64,000 nucleotides of DNA from Bryum argenteum (Eukaryota; Streptophyta; Bryopsida; Bryales; Bryaceae): assembly GCA_037043015.1 (NCBI GenBank), contig CM073325.1:3350501-3414500 (forward strand), given 5' to 3'. Positions within the stretch are counted from its first letter, which is position 1, and each line of letters opens with the position of its first letter. The translations under genes were made by a program, and so were the position numbers. This document shows positions 24,706 through 35,467 of the stretch, piece after piece. A model generated the notes under the pieces. It searched no databases, had not been told where the DNA came from, and was given only the letters and a program-made list of their open reading frames with translations.

Positions 24706-26035
24706 TCAGAGGCTGGAGATGCAGAGAAGGTTCTTGAAAAGCTCCATGGGGGCCGAGAAGAAAGTAGCGTGGTCGCCATTCGGCATGCACGCCACCTTTT
24801 CGGGGGGATTAGCGGCGATCATGGCGTCCTGCTCGGCTGGCTTTACCCCTTTGTCCTTCCCCGTTCGGATGTAGAACCTTCTCACAGTGCCGTAGTTCGC
24901 TGGCGTCAACGGCAACACTTGGGTGCCGGGCGCGTACGGCGTGTCCGTCACTAAAACTTTGGCGAGGTTTACGTACTGTATACATGCATGCACACTTGTT
25001 AATACACACTCCTGTATCGCAACACACTCTAATCGAATTGACAGAATCCGATGTATTTACCCGAGTTGGTGTCTCATTCATGAGAAACTGAGCAAGAGTG
25101 TTCTTGTTAAGCGTAGCAGACGTGGGAGTTTGAGAACCGTGCGCGAAGTTCAATGTTAAGTGACCCGCATTCAGTAAGGCGGGGAACGTCTGCACAGGAT
25201 GATCGATTCAACTACTGTCAAATCAAAAGTACTGGGATAAGCTAAGAAGAACGATTCAGTTACTGGCAGATCAAAAGTACTGTGATAAAAAGATTCCTCA
25301 TATGAGCCTTACAGTGTTGGGAAACCCTCCGAACATGCTCTGGTTGTAGGTAGGCATGACTGCTGAGAGGTAGATGGCTTTCGAAACTTTGTTGGGGAAA
25401 AGCTCGGATGCATATGCGATGGATCCGCCTCCCAGACTGTGCCCCACTAGAATCACCTGTTGTAAAATTCGCACGATCAGTCTTATGAGCAAGAAACTCA
25501 ATCGATGGAAGGTCCAGTTGGTCGATGTTCTTACATTTCCAACAGTGTTGTTAATGGCATCGATCAGTGGCTGAGTGTACTGCTCAACGGTGGTGACATC
25601 ATCAGCTACGGCTTTGTTGATACCGTGAGATGTCAGGTCCACTGCAGTTGCGTTCATACCGAAATGCTCCATCAACGTTTGCACTTCGTACCAGAACCAG
25701 GCACCCCCGCCCATTCCGTGCACGAATATGAACTGCTTAGATGCATAGCTTGAAATCTGCAAGTTCAATACATGTTGCCACTCGTAAGACGTTCGGAACA
25801 ATTCGAGCAAAGTTGACAGTGCATCGGCATCTCGAACGCCGTGAAATAACTCAACAATGACCCTCTACTTCCATCTCGATGTTATGAAAGTACAGATTCT
25901 CGATCGGGTTAACGATAATCCACTTACATCTCGACTACAGTTCAAGATGTCGCATTGGCCAGTAACCGTCACTGAAGCTTGGAGGCATATCATCAAGGCT
26001 AACATTGCAGAACACCATTGAGTGAATCGAGCCAT
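24706..26035 (-). CDS. Methylesterase-type alpha/beta hydrolase, probably secreted (five exons)
   Basis: Five exons join in phase 0 with GT-AG introns: 26035-25928, 25756-25535, 25456-25313, 25189-25061 and 24975-24706, giving 290 residues. Exon 1 encodes a signal peptide (MARFTQWCSAMLALMICLQA, cut near residue 27). Exon 2 carries the oxyanion motif FVHGMGGGAWFWYEV and AVDLTSHG. Exon 3 carries the nucleophile elbow VGHSLGGG and YLSAVMP. Exon 5 carries the probable acid Asp in YIRTGKDKGVKPAEQ and the catalytic His in MPNGDHATFFSAP. This is the plant methylesterase / hydroxynitrile-lyase-like fold, whose members cleave methyl esters of hormones such as salicylate, jasmonate or auxin. The substrate here cannot be read from sequence. 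Typical cytosolic members have about 260 residues and no signal peptide, so the secretory exon is notable. The locus is a GC-rich island. Splice sites are inferred by eye. Confidence 0.88.
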
Positions 26036-27106
26036 TTTCGGTTACGCAAGCTCGGGCCCCAATCCCTGTGAAGATTAATAAAATCAAGATCAGTGACACC
26101 AATTTCATTATCGTGTCGCACTAGTGTGCGGTCCATGACCTACTTTCTAACACGCACAAGTACTCAAAACGGCCGGAACCCGAAACAACACCAGCAGTCT
26201 GAGGAGCCCTACCTGAATGAAGCACCCTAAGATCTACAGATGAATACGTCGGACGCACAACACAAAAGTCCACTTCTTCGAGTTTTGCGGAGTGGGTACG
26301 CAGCAAACGTATGAGAAGATGTAGGCAGAAGTGGTCATCGAGATCGAGTCGGGAGATGTATGTAGTGATCGATGTCAAGCACCGCCACAGTGGCGATAAA
26401 ATTAGAGCAGACATCCGATAATCTCTCTAGAGATCAATCCACTGATAGATCAGATACTACAACCGTGAGGCAGCTTGCCGGTCAACTGTCAGGATCGCAC
26501 CATTGTTGGAATTGGTGATGGCAGTACCGGTACAGGTCCACCCGCTAGGCTGGGCAGGGCAGGGCAGGGCAGGGCAGGGCAGGGCAGGGCAGGGCAGGTG
26601 ATGATGCCCTTTGGTAGCGATGAAAAGGTTGCCGATGCTAGCTTTGCTTAAAATGAATGTTGCGGGCCCCGATTAGCAAATCAGCTAAAGCTAATGAAAA
26701 GGGCTGATGGAAGCGGGCGTTGCGGTGGGAGCCCTGCACGAGGGCAGGCGGATATTAAGAATTACAGATCCCTCTTCATTGACACGGACGAGATGATTGG
26801 CCGCACTTCGGCACTCAATTTGGTTACTGCAGTAACAGCATCTCCAGCAGTGCACGAGCAGTCGATACATTTTGTGTCCCATTCTAGGCTGCTGCACTCG
26901 ATGGCTCCATCGCTGACAGACGCTTCGTCGGTCGATCAAGCGTGCTTACACGATGTCGAGGTTCACTAATCACCTACCGTCGTACACGAATGAATCACGA
27001 ACGATGGCCTGCATTCTTTCCGGGGTGATTCACTAGCATGGGACCCAGCCTGAGGTGGGTGAAAACAGAAGCAGTTGACGATAGACTGCATCCTTTCGTT
27101 CTGTTC
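26036..27106. other. Upstream region of the hydrolase gene
   Basis: GC-richer flank of the minus-strand hydrolase gene, probably containing its promoter and 5' leader. No separate gene is supported, since the short ORFs on both strands overlap one another and carry no domain. It contains the GGGCA tandem repeat described separately. Confidence 0.4.
26551..26598 (+). repeat. (GGGCA)n minisatellite, potential G-quadruplex
   Basis: About nine perfect GGGCA units in tandem. Consecutive GGG runs separated by two bases meet the usual G-quadruplex rule on the plus strand. It lies about 520 bp upstream of the start codon of the minus-strand hydrolase gene, so G-runs are on the template strand if transcription begins beyond it. 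Confidence 0.9.
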
Positions 27107-27110
27107 TTAA

Positions 27111-27831
27111 CCCTTAAATGCCCAAGCAAGCCCGAGGGGCATAACAGAATCTTCCCTGTAGCTCTCATTGTACTCAACATTTCACTTATATTTTGATGTC
27201 AAATTGGTCAACTTCTTTTGATGCATTCGAAAAGTGAAATTTCACAATTTGAATCACAATTTGTATGAATGATTTTGTGCTTTGAATGGATTGTGGTAGG
27301 TAGGTTGGGGTTGTACATAACCTTGTAGGAGGTTGCAAGCTCATCATCGATTGGTCCATTCATGATGCCCAAGTTCAAAAAGTGCACTAATCATGATGCC
27401 CAAGTCCAAGAGTTGTTGTGATCCATTTTTGGGCTGCCCGTTTTAGACCCCATGGGCGTTTAACCCTTAAAGGCGCCTGTGAGCCCCTCGGGTTGTTTTC
27501 CATCAAAATCTTGCATGTAGCGCTTTTGATTCTCAATTTTTCACTTATTTTTTTATATCATTCTGGTCACCTTTTTGTGATGCATCTACAAAGTGAAATC
27601 CTACAATTCCAATCGCAATTTGTATGAGTGATTTGTGCTTTGAAAGGATTGTGGTAGGTAGGTTGGGATTGCACAAAACCTTGTAGGAGTTTGCAAACTC
27701 ATTATTGATTGGTTCATTCATGTTGCCTAAGTTCAAAAAGTGCACTATTCATGTTGCCCAAGTCCAAAAGATGTTGAGATCCAATTTCGGGCTGCCCATT
27801 GAGGAGTGGAAGGACCTTTAAGGGTTAAGGG
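27111..27831. mobile_element. 361-class TTAA element, interrupted by a nested copy
   Basis: TTAA at 27107-27110 precedes CCCTTAAATGCCC. The left part ends CCCCATGGGCGT and meets a new TTAA (27460-27463). After the nested element the last three bases GGG (27829-27831) and the outer TTAA (27832-27835) remain. The uninterrupted end CCCCATGGGCGTTTAAGGG is present in the copy at 37700-38061, proving where the cut occurred. The restored length would be 356 bp. Confidence 0.9.
27464..27824. mobile_element. 361-bp TTAA element nested in the terminus of another
   Basis: It begins CCCTTAAAGGCGCC after TTAA (27460-27463) and ends GGACCTTTAAGGG before TTAA (27825-27828). It lies exactly at the internal TTAA of the host's inverted repeat. 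It carries paired subterminal copies of 'gcccaagttcaaaa' and 'gcccaagtccaaaa' like every 361-class copy. Confidence 0.92.
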
Positions 27832-27835
27832 TTAA

Positions 27836-28174
27836 GCCTTGAACACCCTTGGGTCTGAGTCGGACAGCCCAAAATTGGATCATAGCATCTTTTGGACTTG
27901 GGCATCATAAATGAACCAATCACTGATGAGCTTGCAACCTCCTACAAGGTTATGTTCAATCCCAACCCAATCTACCTGCCACAATCCTCTCAAAGCACAA
28001 AATCACTTATACAAATTGTGATTTGAATTGTGAAATTTCACTTTTTGAATTCCTCATGAGAAGATGACGATGTTTGACATCAAAATATAAGTGAAAAATT
28101 GAGTTCAGTGAGAGCTATGGAGCAGATTCTCTTGAAAAAATGCCCCTCGGGCTTGCTTGAGCGTTTTAAAAGGA
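27836..28174. mobile_element. Decayed 361-class TTAA element, reverse orientation
   Basis: It abuts the preceding element, sharing TTAA 27832-27835. The body is the reverse complement of the 361-bp class ('gacttgggcatcat', 'cctcctacaaggtt', 'acaaattgtgatttgaa'). Its far end GCGTTTTAAAAGGATAAAA is a mutated GCGTTTAAGGGTTAA. Confidence 0.7.
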
Positions 28175-30464
28175 TAAAAAATTTGACACTAACAATGATT
28201 TTCTTGGCCGTGTTTCTTAGTCTAGTGTCTTAGACCCTAAACCTACCCAAATGTGCAAGTTGATGATAGATTTATTGGTTTATTAGAAGATGATCTAGAG
28301 ACTTCGAGTTGTATTATCTTGTAAGGTTCTAGTATGAGAAACTCCACAAGATTTTTATTTTTTTTCTTATTGTTTTCAATGTGTATTGGAAGACCTAAGC
28401 AATTGGTTAAAACTAGGCAATCAACACTTTTTGGGGAGCTGACTTTTAGCAAACAATATGACTTTGTAGAATGCCAAAAAATGCACCCTCTCTTGTAAAA
28501 TTATTGCTTTGAAGGGTGTACTTACCAATTTCAATCTCTTGGGATTATTTTGAAGGTTTACCAAAAAAATGATTAACCTTGGAATGGGCAAAGGTACTCA
28601 AAAACTCAACACTTTGTAATAAGTATAAAAATTACAATAATAGAGCTATCTTCAAAGAAACTCACATTCTCATTCCCTCTTTGATAATTTCTCTTGTATT
28701 TTTGAATTATACAAAAATCCAACTACTAAACTTAAATAAGCAAAAAAAAGATGATAAAAGGAATAATGACAAATAATTAAATGGCCATTTTAATAAAAAA
28801 GCATTTCACATACGATTGATTCTTGCCTAAAATCAATTGCTACTTCTTCAAAAAACACACCCCCAAAGTGAGGTGATCCTCACTTTTTGTGGTAATTTGA
28901 TCTCAAGCCTATAATTCTTCAATTTTGACTGCCATGCCCGCTTTTGATACAAGAGTGGCTACTCACCCACCTTCATCCCTAAACATTTCAACCTATTTTG
29001 AATCAAAAACATATTTTCACAAAAAATGTTATAGATGAAAAAGAGGTAAGCTATTTAGATCTTAACCGTACAAACTTGTAATAGACTTGTTGTAGGTCAT
29101 GTGGACCGATATTTGAGTCATAAGGTGCCATAAATTGTCAGATCGTTACGTAATAGCATGCAAAACAAGTTAAAAAAATTTAGGGTTGTCAAAATGGGCG
29201 AACTATTTCTCTACACAAGCAAATCTACCAAGTTAGCATTGACTAAAAATGAGTTGATTAAATCATCCAGTTTCTCACATTTTTCATTCTAGAAACATCA
29301 TTGCAAACCAAAAGTATTTGGATCAAAAATCTCTTCACCTAAAAAGTTGTTAAATGTTGTCTTATAATAATGATCATGTAAAAAGAAATTCATCAAAAAA
29401 TATCTTTGGCATCACATAATTGGCTTGCAATGTTATAACATATGTAATGTTTGAAAATTCAAAATCAAAAGCTGGCTTCACCAACTACACAAAATCACTT
29501 GCGTTGGGTCCTAAAGTTTTGACTGGTTCCTCAATTCTCAAAAGTTCTCTTCCAAATAATATTCTCCCTTTTTCTAGTGTGCATTGCATGAGATTGCTTG
29601 ATTATTAGGTCCTTGAACACCTATTTCGTTATAATGGGAATATTCAAATTATCAAATCGATGACAATTGAGCTTGAGTTGAGCAAAATGTACTCTGTGGG
29701 TACACTTAGCTCGACTCGAGCTAAACTCTAATTTCCCAAAATCAGTGAATGTTACCATTATAACGAAATACGTGTTCTTGGGAAGCTTATCTTGAGATTG
29801 TCACCTCGGAAAATGGGTAGATCACGCCAAAGTAGAGTTTTTGGGGGTGTGGCTCCTCATTGATATTTGACTTTTCCTCCGAATATCTCACTCAATAAAC
29901 CACTAGATGGTCCCATAGGAGGAACTAGGATGTCGATGCTCTAAGGGTACTTCAAGAATAACTCTATTGTACATATTTATCTCCATTATTCATCTCCTTT
30001 TATTACATGAATGCAAAGTCAATATGATCAATATGATCAATATGCAACACACTTGGGTAAGGGATTTACAAGGATCACAATGCATTAACAATTTCAGAAT
30101 AAGATATCTTCCCAGTTTCAACATTAATGACGAATGATTACAAAGTCCAAAAAGTAGGTGTCTATGTGAATTGTGACTTTCAAAGAAAGCAAATCTCGGA
30201 GAGGGCCTTCAATGAAAGAAAGCAAATTAAAAAAAGTTCACAGCGATAATATTGCTAAATTAGACTGTAAAGGAGCAGAATAGGGCATCTCTTGCTCAAA
30301 TTGAGGACAAAAATGGTTTGTTCGGAAGAGACGGCGATCAATATTCACCTCCTCAACGGTAGCAAGAATGCATTTGTTGAGTTATTTTTGAAAGCAACCG
30401 CCTGGATATGCACGCGCGGTCACTGGTGTATCTTGAAATAGTCAATGTATTATTGGAAGAGATG
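28175..30464. other. Intergenic with repeat remnants
   Basis: 28175-28950 is AT-rich with nothing recognised. 28960-29570 is a decayed reverse copy of the 56804-57772 family ('atcttaaccgtacaaacttg', 'cataaggtgccataaattg', 'cactagtgacttgcgttggg'-like blocks). A palindromic MITE lies at 29615-29777. 29780-30464 holds no supported gene. Confidence 0.5.
29615..29777. mobile_element. Palindromic 163-bp MITE
   Basis: The left end GAACACCTATTTCGTTATAA and the reverse complement of the right end (GAACACGTATTTCGTTATAA) match over about 30 bp with few differences. The centre contains the smaller palindrome AGCTCGACTCGAGCT. Target duplication is unclear (perhaps TT). The superfamily is not assigned. 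Confidence 0.6.
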
Positions 30465-30591
30465 TAAGAGCATCACCACCCAATCACCCATAGGCGCCCT
30501 GAACTGAAAAACCTGTAACATGCAAACCTGAATGTCATCAACATGAATAGTCAGTTTGCAATTGCAGCCCCACCCATGAACTCGTGATTGA

Positions 30592-31919
30592 GGGCCGGTT
30601 TACACTACGGTGGAGAAGTCCACCGGTCATGAAAAAAAGGGCGTTTCTCAATTGTGATTGGTTGGAAATGCCACCCTTGGCCGGTGGGTGTTTACACTTG
30701 GTGAAGAAAGCAATGGTGGTCAACTTTTGTCATGGATGATAAAATGACATGGCGGCTTACGTGGCGGTACTTTTTGAACAAGAGCTTCTCTGGAGCACAT
30801 ATATCTTGTCCGGCCTCAAGAGGCCGGACAAGAAATATGTGCTCCAGAGAAGCCCAATTCAATTAAATAATGATATATATTTATACAATATATGGCACCA
30901 AGTCCTTCTTTTTCTGCTTCAACATGCACATTAAATGTCCAAAATAGCAAACCCTTGTGTTGGCTTCCTCATTTCTAGTTTCACTTTTTATGGAGGTGCA
31001 GTGCAAGTGAAGTTAACCCCAGTAGGTTTTTCTTTGTCCTACTGTTTTACTCACTTTAATGGCATACATTCGATATTTCAAATACCCCTCAAGGGGGTGT
31101 AAATAGCATTGTAAATCATTTCCAAATTTTTTTTCACCTTCGAAAGTGGTCTACAACTGAAATGGTATCATTAAGCTCAAAAGCGCATTTTTCTGCAGTC
31201 ACTAGTGGTGAACGATACATTTTGAGAGGTAGTACTTCAGAATTATGTGTACAAAAAAATATTGTTATTTCATTGCATGGATTGGTATATAATTAGACTT
31301 GTAGTGTAATGAAATTAAAGTTGTTACTGATATTTATTTTTTAACATTATTAATTTCTAATTTTTGAACATTATATTGGTACAAGCCTCCATTTCCACTA
31401 GACAAGGAAATAATTATTTCATAAATGAGTCAAATTTGACAATACATTTGGAGATCCCCAATTTTTTTGCGTAAGGTTGAACACCATAGAATGTTCATTT
31501 TAGTTTTAAAGTGAAAATCTACAAAGGAAGCTATCATTCTATAGCACAATGTGATACATAGGCATATTGATTCGAGGTTTAATGAAATTGCCATATATAT
31601 AGATTATTATTCTTCATGAAAAAAAATTTGTTGAATTTTTTTGATACAATGTCCATGTAGGGAATATGGTTTCATTTATCATAATAGTGTCACCATTTGG
31701 TGACAGAACTTCTCTTCACTGGTGGACTTCTCCGGTCGACTTCTCCGGTTAAACTTCTCCTCTAGGTGTTTAGACTACAACCGGTCAAGACTCCTTTAGA
31801 AATTTTTGATTGCCATTAATTCTTCTCCGGCACATCCACCATTTGCCGCATATAACCATGTTATGGCCAAGCATCCTTGACCGACCAGAGGCCTTCTCCA
31901 CCGTAGTGTAAGCCGGCCC
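30592..31919. mobile_element. GGGCCGG-ended MITE nested in a PIF-like MITE
   Basis: TGA (30589-30591) precedes GGGCCGGTTTACACTACGGT and TGA (31920-31922) follows its near-perfect complement (ACCGTAGTGTAAGCCGGCCC). These are about 30-bp inverted ends ('ggtggagaag' continues) with a 3-bp duplication. The 1.33-kb interior has no supported gene but contains a 34-bp-arm hairpin at 30784-30853. Confidence 0.78.
30784..30853. repeat. Near-perfect hairpin with 34-bp arms
   Basis: The left arm 30784-30817 starts GCTTCTCTGGAGCACATATA and ends TTGTCCGGCCTC. The right arm 30820-30853 is its complement with one A/T mismatch, and the loop is AA. Such a stem is small-RNA-precursor-like in length but has almost no loop, so it may simply be a palindromic insertion. 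Confidence 0.88.
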
Positions 31920-32177
31920 TGAGTTTCCGTGAGTGACTTCTAGTGGGTGACAAAGCCCCACATTTTGCTCCGCAAATAGATCAGCCTTGTCTTACTGTGA
32001 GTTTAGGTCAGTGCACTTCCCCGCGAAAGGGCTTGGTTTTGCAGGTCAAACTGATTAAAATAGATGAATAGTAGTTCAGTGCAAGGGTTTTGTCGGTTGG
32101 TGGGGCATTTTTGCCCTGAACTGAACTACTGTACATCAAGTATTCAGTTCAGTTTGCGATGGGTGGGAATGCTCTAA

Positions 32178-32563
32178 GAGCATGCTCAACCCTTTGTTCC
32201 AGGCGGGGCCACTTGGCTGCGTCGAGAGAGCGCAGGCGTCGCTCGAGCGGCCTTCGATGACCCACCCCACGCCAGAAGGCAGGGCACTCCAAAAAGCCTC
32301 TTACCAAGCACACTTTATGACGATTGATAATAATAGAAAGTATTTTTTGCCAGTAAAATTTATGCCACGTGTCACTCCCTCATTGGTTAATGGGGACACT
32401 AAAATGTGAGTGAAGGCACGGGATAACTTCGAAGTGTGGTGTGTTGATATTTAAGAGACCTCAACCCTCTTGACCGGGTTAGAGGGATAGTGTGTGGGCT
32501 GGGGTCCCTCATACGCCAAACTAGGCTCCGCTCCCCGGCCCACTATGCTGTTTGGGCATGCTC
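32178..32563. mobile_element. GAGCATGC-ended MITE abutting the previous one
   Basis: It shares TAA 32175-32177 with the preceding element, begins GAGCATGCTCAACCC and ends GGGCATGCTC before TAA (32564-32566). Relatives are a double copy at about 36960-37686 and fragments near 47748 and 48960. No protein is encoded. Confidence 0.68.
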
Positions 32564-32566
32564 TAA

Positions 32567-32905
32567 GAGCTGGCAGTGGGTACTTAACCAACTTCAATGA
32601 AAGGAATCAAGTATCTTGGGAAAAAATGTATAAATATGACAAATTGTTTATGTACTTATCTTACTTAATATGACACATTATTTACTTATTTTGAGGAAGG
32701 AAAGGTTCTATGTTCCTTATGATTATGCCGCACATTGTTTAGTAGAAAGATCGAAGTGACCCCTCCCTGGGGATTCTAGACTGGCTAAAGGGGGAAGAAG
32801 AGGAAGGTGAAGGAGTAAAGGATGAGGATATAGATTAAAATAATAAACTCATACATGCCCTAGTTAAAATCCACTTTATACTTTAAGAATGAATGATAAG
32901 GAGAC
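32567..32905. other. Intergenic, nothing recognised
   Basis: AT-rich with a purine-rich patch (32780-32830). No gene or repeat family is identified. Confidence 0.4.
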
Positions 32906-32909
32906 TTAA

Positions 32910-33635
32910 CCCTTAAAGGCGCCTGTCAACCCCCCGGGCTGTTTTCCAACAAAATCTTGCATGTAGCTCTTTTGATTCTCAATTTTTCACTTATTTTTTT
33001 ATATCATTCTGGTCACCTTTTTGTAATGCATGTACAAAGTGAAATCCTACAATTCAAATCGCAATTTATATGAGTGATTTGGGCTTTGAAAGGATTGTGG
33101 TAGGTAGGTTGGGATTGCACAAAACCTTGTAGGAGGTTGCAAACTCATTATTGATTGGTTCATTCATGCTGCCCAAGTTCAAAAAGTGCACTATTCATGT
33201 TGCCCAAGTCCAAAAGATGCTGAGATCCAATTTCGGGCTGCTCATTGAGGAGTGGAAGGACCTTTAACCCTTAAACGGCCCTGTCAGCCCCTCGGGCTGT
33301 TTTCCTGCAAAATCTTCTCTGTAGCTCATTTGATTCTTCACTTTTTGCTTATATTTTTATATCATTGTGGTCACCTTCTTATGATGCATCCACATAGTAA
33401 AATTTCACAATCCAAATCACAATTTGTATGAGAGATATGTGATTTGAAAGGATTGTGGTAGGTAGGTTGGGGTTGCACAAAACCTTGTAGGAGGTTGCAA
33501 GCTCATCATTGATTGGTTCATTCATGATGCCCAAGTTCAAAAAGTGCACTATTCATGATGCCCAAGTCCAAAAGATGCTGAGATCCAATTTCGGGCTGCC
33601 CATTGGGGAGTGGAAGGCCATTTAAGGGTTAAGGA
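32910..33635. mobile_element. 361-class TTAA element interrupted by a nested copy
   Basis: TTAA 32906-32909 precedes CCCTTAAAGGCGCC. It is closely similar to 27464-27824. Its right end is split after GGAAGGACC at an internal TTAA (33264-33267). The residual terminal bases GGA (33633-33635) and outer TTAA (33636-33639) follow the insert. Removing the insert and one TTAA gives 361 bp. Confidence 0.88.
33268..33628. mobile_element. 361-bp TTAA element nested in another
   Basis: It runs from CCCTTAAACGGCCC to GGCCATTTAAGGG with TTAA on both sides (33264-33267, 33629-33632). It is nearly identical, in inverse orientation, to 34738-35098: the only difference I noted is in a CTGTCAG/CTCTCAG segment. 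Confidence 0.9.
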
Positions 33636-33640
33636 TTAAG

Positions 33641-33916
33641 GGTGCTTTACACTATGGACCAAGAGCCATGACCATGTAAGTCAAAAATTTGTGATTGGCC
33701 AACAAATTAAATAAAGTGCTCTTGATCCCATTTGGCTTCACACTACCTTGCAATAGGAAGAAAACCCACTAGCTTTCAGGGTCTTCGAAGTATGCTAAAT
33801 TGGATAATATTTCATGGTATCTCAAATTATAGTTGAGTAAAAGCAAATGCCTTCATTCAACTAGATCCTAGGACACTATGAGACTCAAAATCATCGATTG
33901 GTCCACAGTGTAATGC
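33641..33916. mobile_element. Small MITE with TTACACT-type ends
   Basis: The left end GTGCTTTACACTATGGACCA and right end TTGGTCCACAGTGTAATGCC are imperfect inverted repeats related to the GGGCCGGTTTACACT family. Target duplication is not clear because the left flank is the end of a TTAA element. Confidence 0.45.
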
Positions 33917-34203
33917 CAACTCATTTGGGACATCGAATCTCTAAAAAAAGGTAATATGATATTTTTAAACATTGTTCCAAATTTAAACTAAACTTGGAAT
34001 ATGTGCAATGTTAAGCTGTTGGTAGACGCTCCAGGCAGGTGTTGCCATGGACCAGATCTATGGTTCCTCAACCAATAATACACTGAATGTTAAAAAAGAA
34101 AGAAAGATATGTGCAATGTTGGAACTGACGTCTTTTAATACAACGATCGATTCAAGGAATACAGGTACACATGTACTTTTAGCTCTCTGAACGGTATCGC
34201 GAT

Positions 34204-34431
34204 CACTGTTCGGGAAGTTTCTGACACAATCCAGTTATTATCCCCTTTCTCATAAAAGCATTCGGTAATTTTGTATGATACCTACATGATACTTGGGTGA
34301 TACCCATGTGATACTTAGGTAATATTTAAATCACGAGTCGGAAAAAATCCTAACTCTTTCAAATTGAATCGGTAATTTGACAACTTCATTCGGCTGATTT
34401 ACAATTGACTGCCGGATCTCCCCGATCATTG
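34204..34431 (+). repeat. 228-bp arm of a long-range inverted repeat (left)
   Basis: CACTGTTCGGGAAGTTTCTG through to ATCTCCCCGATCATTG has its reverse complement at 47505-47732, also 228 bp, with very few differences. It contains short direct repeats of the type TGATACyyANGTGATAC. The identity is high for arms 13 kb apart. Confidence 0.88.
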
Positions 34432-34737
34432 ATCGCGATTGATGAAGGTGGGTCTCCACCGTTTTGTTTTTTGTTGAAAAATGGACGAGACAAGCAGGCT
34501 TTAAAACACTGGAACAGCGGGGGAGTCACTCGGCACAATGCCGATGGCGATGGCTTCGGACTCACTATGAGGTTCTACAGTAAAGTACAGTCCTGCACGA
34601 AGGGGTAGTGAGATAAATAGTACACAATCTGAATTTGACACAATCTGTATTTGGAATCTTAGGTGAAACACGCCTTTACTCGATCAAAGCGGTAACGGGT
34701 ATGGATTCTCCCCTTCCTACCCCGGATTGGGCTTTAA

Positions 34738-35098
34738 CCCTTAAATGGCCTTCCACTCCCCAATGGGCAGCCCGAAATTGGATCTCAGCATCTTTTGGAC
34801 TTGGGCATCATGAATAGTGCACTTTTTGAACTTGGGCATCATGAATGAACCAATCAATGATGAGCTTGCAACCTCCTACAAGGTTTTGTGCAACCCCAAC
34901 CTACCTACCACAATCCTTTCAAATCACATATCTCTCATACAAATTGTGATTTGGATTGTGAAATTTTACTATGTGGATGCATCATAAGAAGGTGACCACA
35001 ATGATATAAAAATATAAGCAAAAAGTGAAGAATCAAATGAGCTACAGAGAAGATTCTGCAGGAAAACAGCCCGAGGGGCTGAGAGGGCCGTTTAAGGG
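34738..35098 (-). mobile_element. 361-bp TTAA element, reverse orientation
   Basis: TTAA 34734-34737, CCCTTAAATGGCC to GGCCGTTTAAGGG, TTAA 35099-35102. It is the near-identical inverse of 33268-33628. Confidence 0.9.
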
Positions 35099-35102
35099 TT
35101 AA

Positions 35103-35463
35103 CCCTTAAACACCTAGCTATACGGATTTGGGCAGCCCAGTATTGGATCACAGCATCTTTTGCACTTGGGCATCATGAATAGTGCACTTTTTGAACTTGG
35201 GCATCATGGATGATCCAATCAATGATGTGCTTGCAACCTCCTACAAGTATTGTACAACCCCAACCTACCTACCACAATCCTTTCAAAGCACAAAATCACT
35301 CATACAAATTGTGATTTGAATTCTAAAATTTCACTTTTTGAATGCATCGCAGGAAGGTGACCAATTTGACATAAAAATATTAGTGAAAAGTTGAGTACAT
35401 TGAGAGCTACAGAGGAGATTCTGTTGGAACATGACCCCTCGGGTCACCTTCGGCGTTTAAGGG
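35103..35463 (-). mobile_element. 361-bp TTAA element directly abutting the previous
   Basis: It shares TTAA 35099-35102 with its neighbour, runs CCCTTAAACACC to GGCGTTTAAGGG, then TTAA 35464-35467. It is closest to the element at 51673-52033 in reverse (both have 'ctagctatacggatttggg'). The pair is flanked by an 18-bp direct repeat ATGGATTCTCCCCTTCCT (34701-34718 and 35468-35485). Confidence 0.9.
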
Positions 35464-35467
35464 TTAA

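Larger units (their letters stand above)
30468..32174. mobile_element. PIF/Harbinger-like MITE (copy 2), interrupted by another MITE
   Basis: TAA (30465-30467) then GAGCATCACCACCCA on the left; GATGGGTGGGAATGCTC then TAA (32175-32177) on the right. It carries the same 'ccctgaactgaa' subterminal motifs as 6495-7007. The body is split by the element at 30592-31919. Confidence 0.72.
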
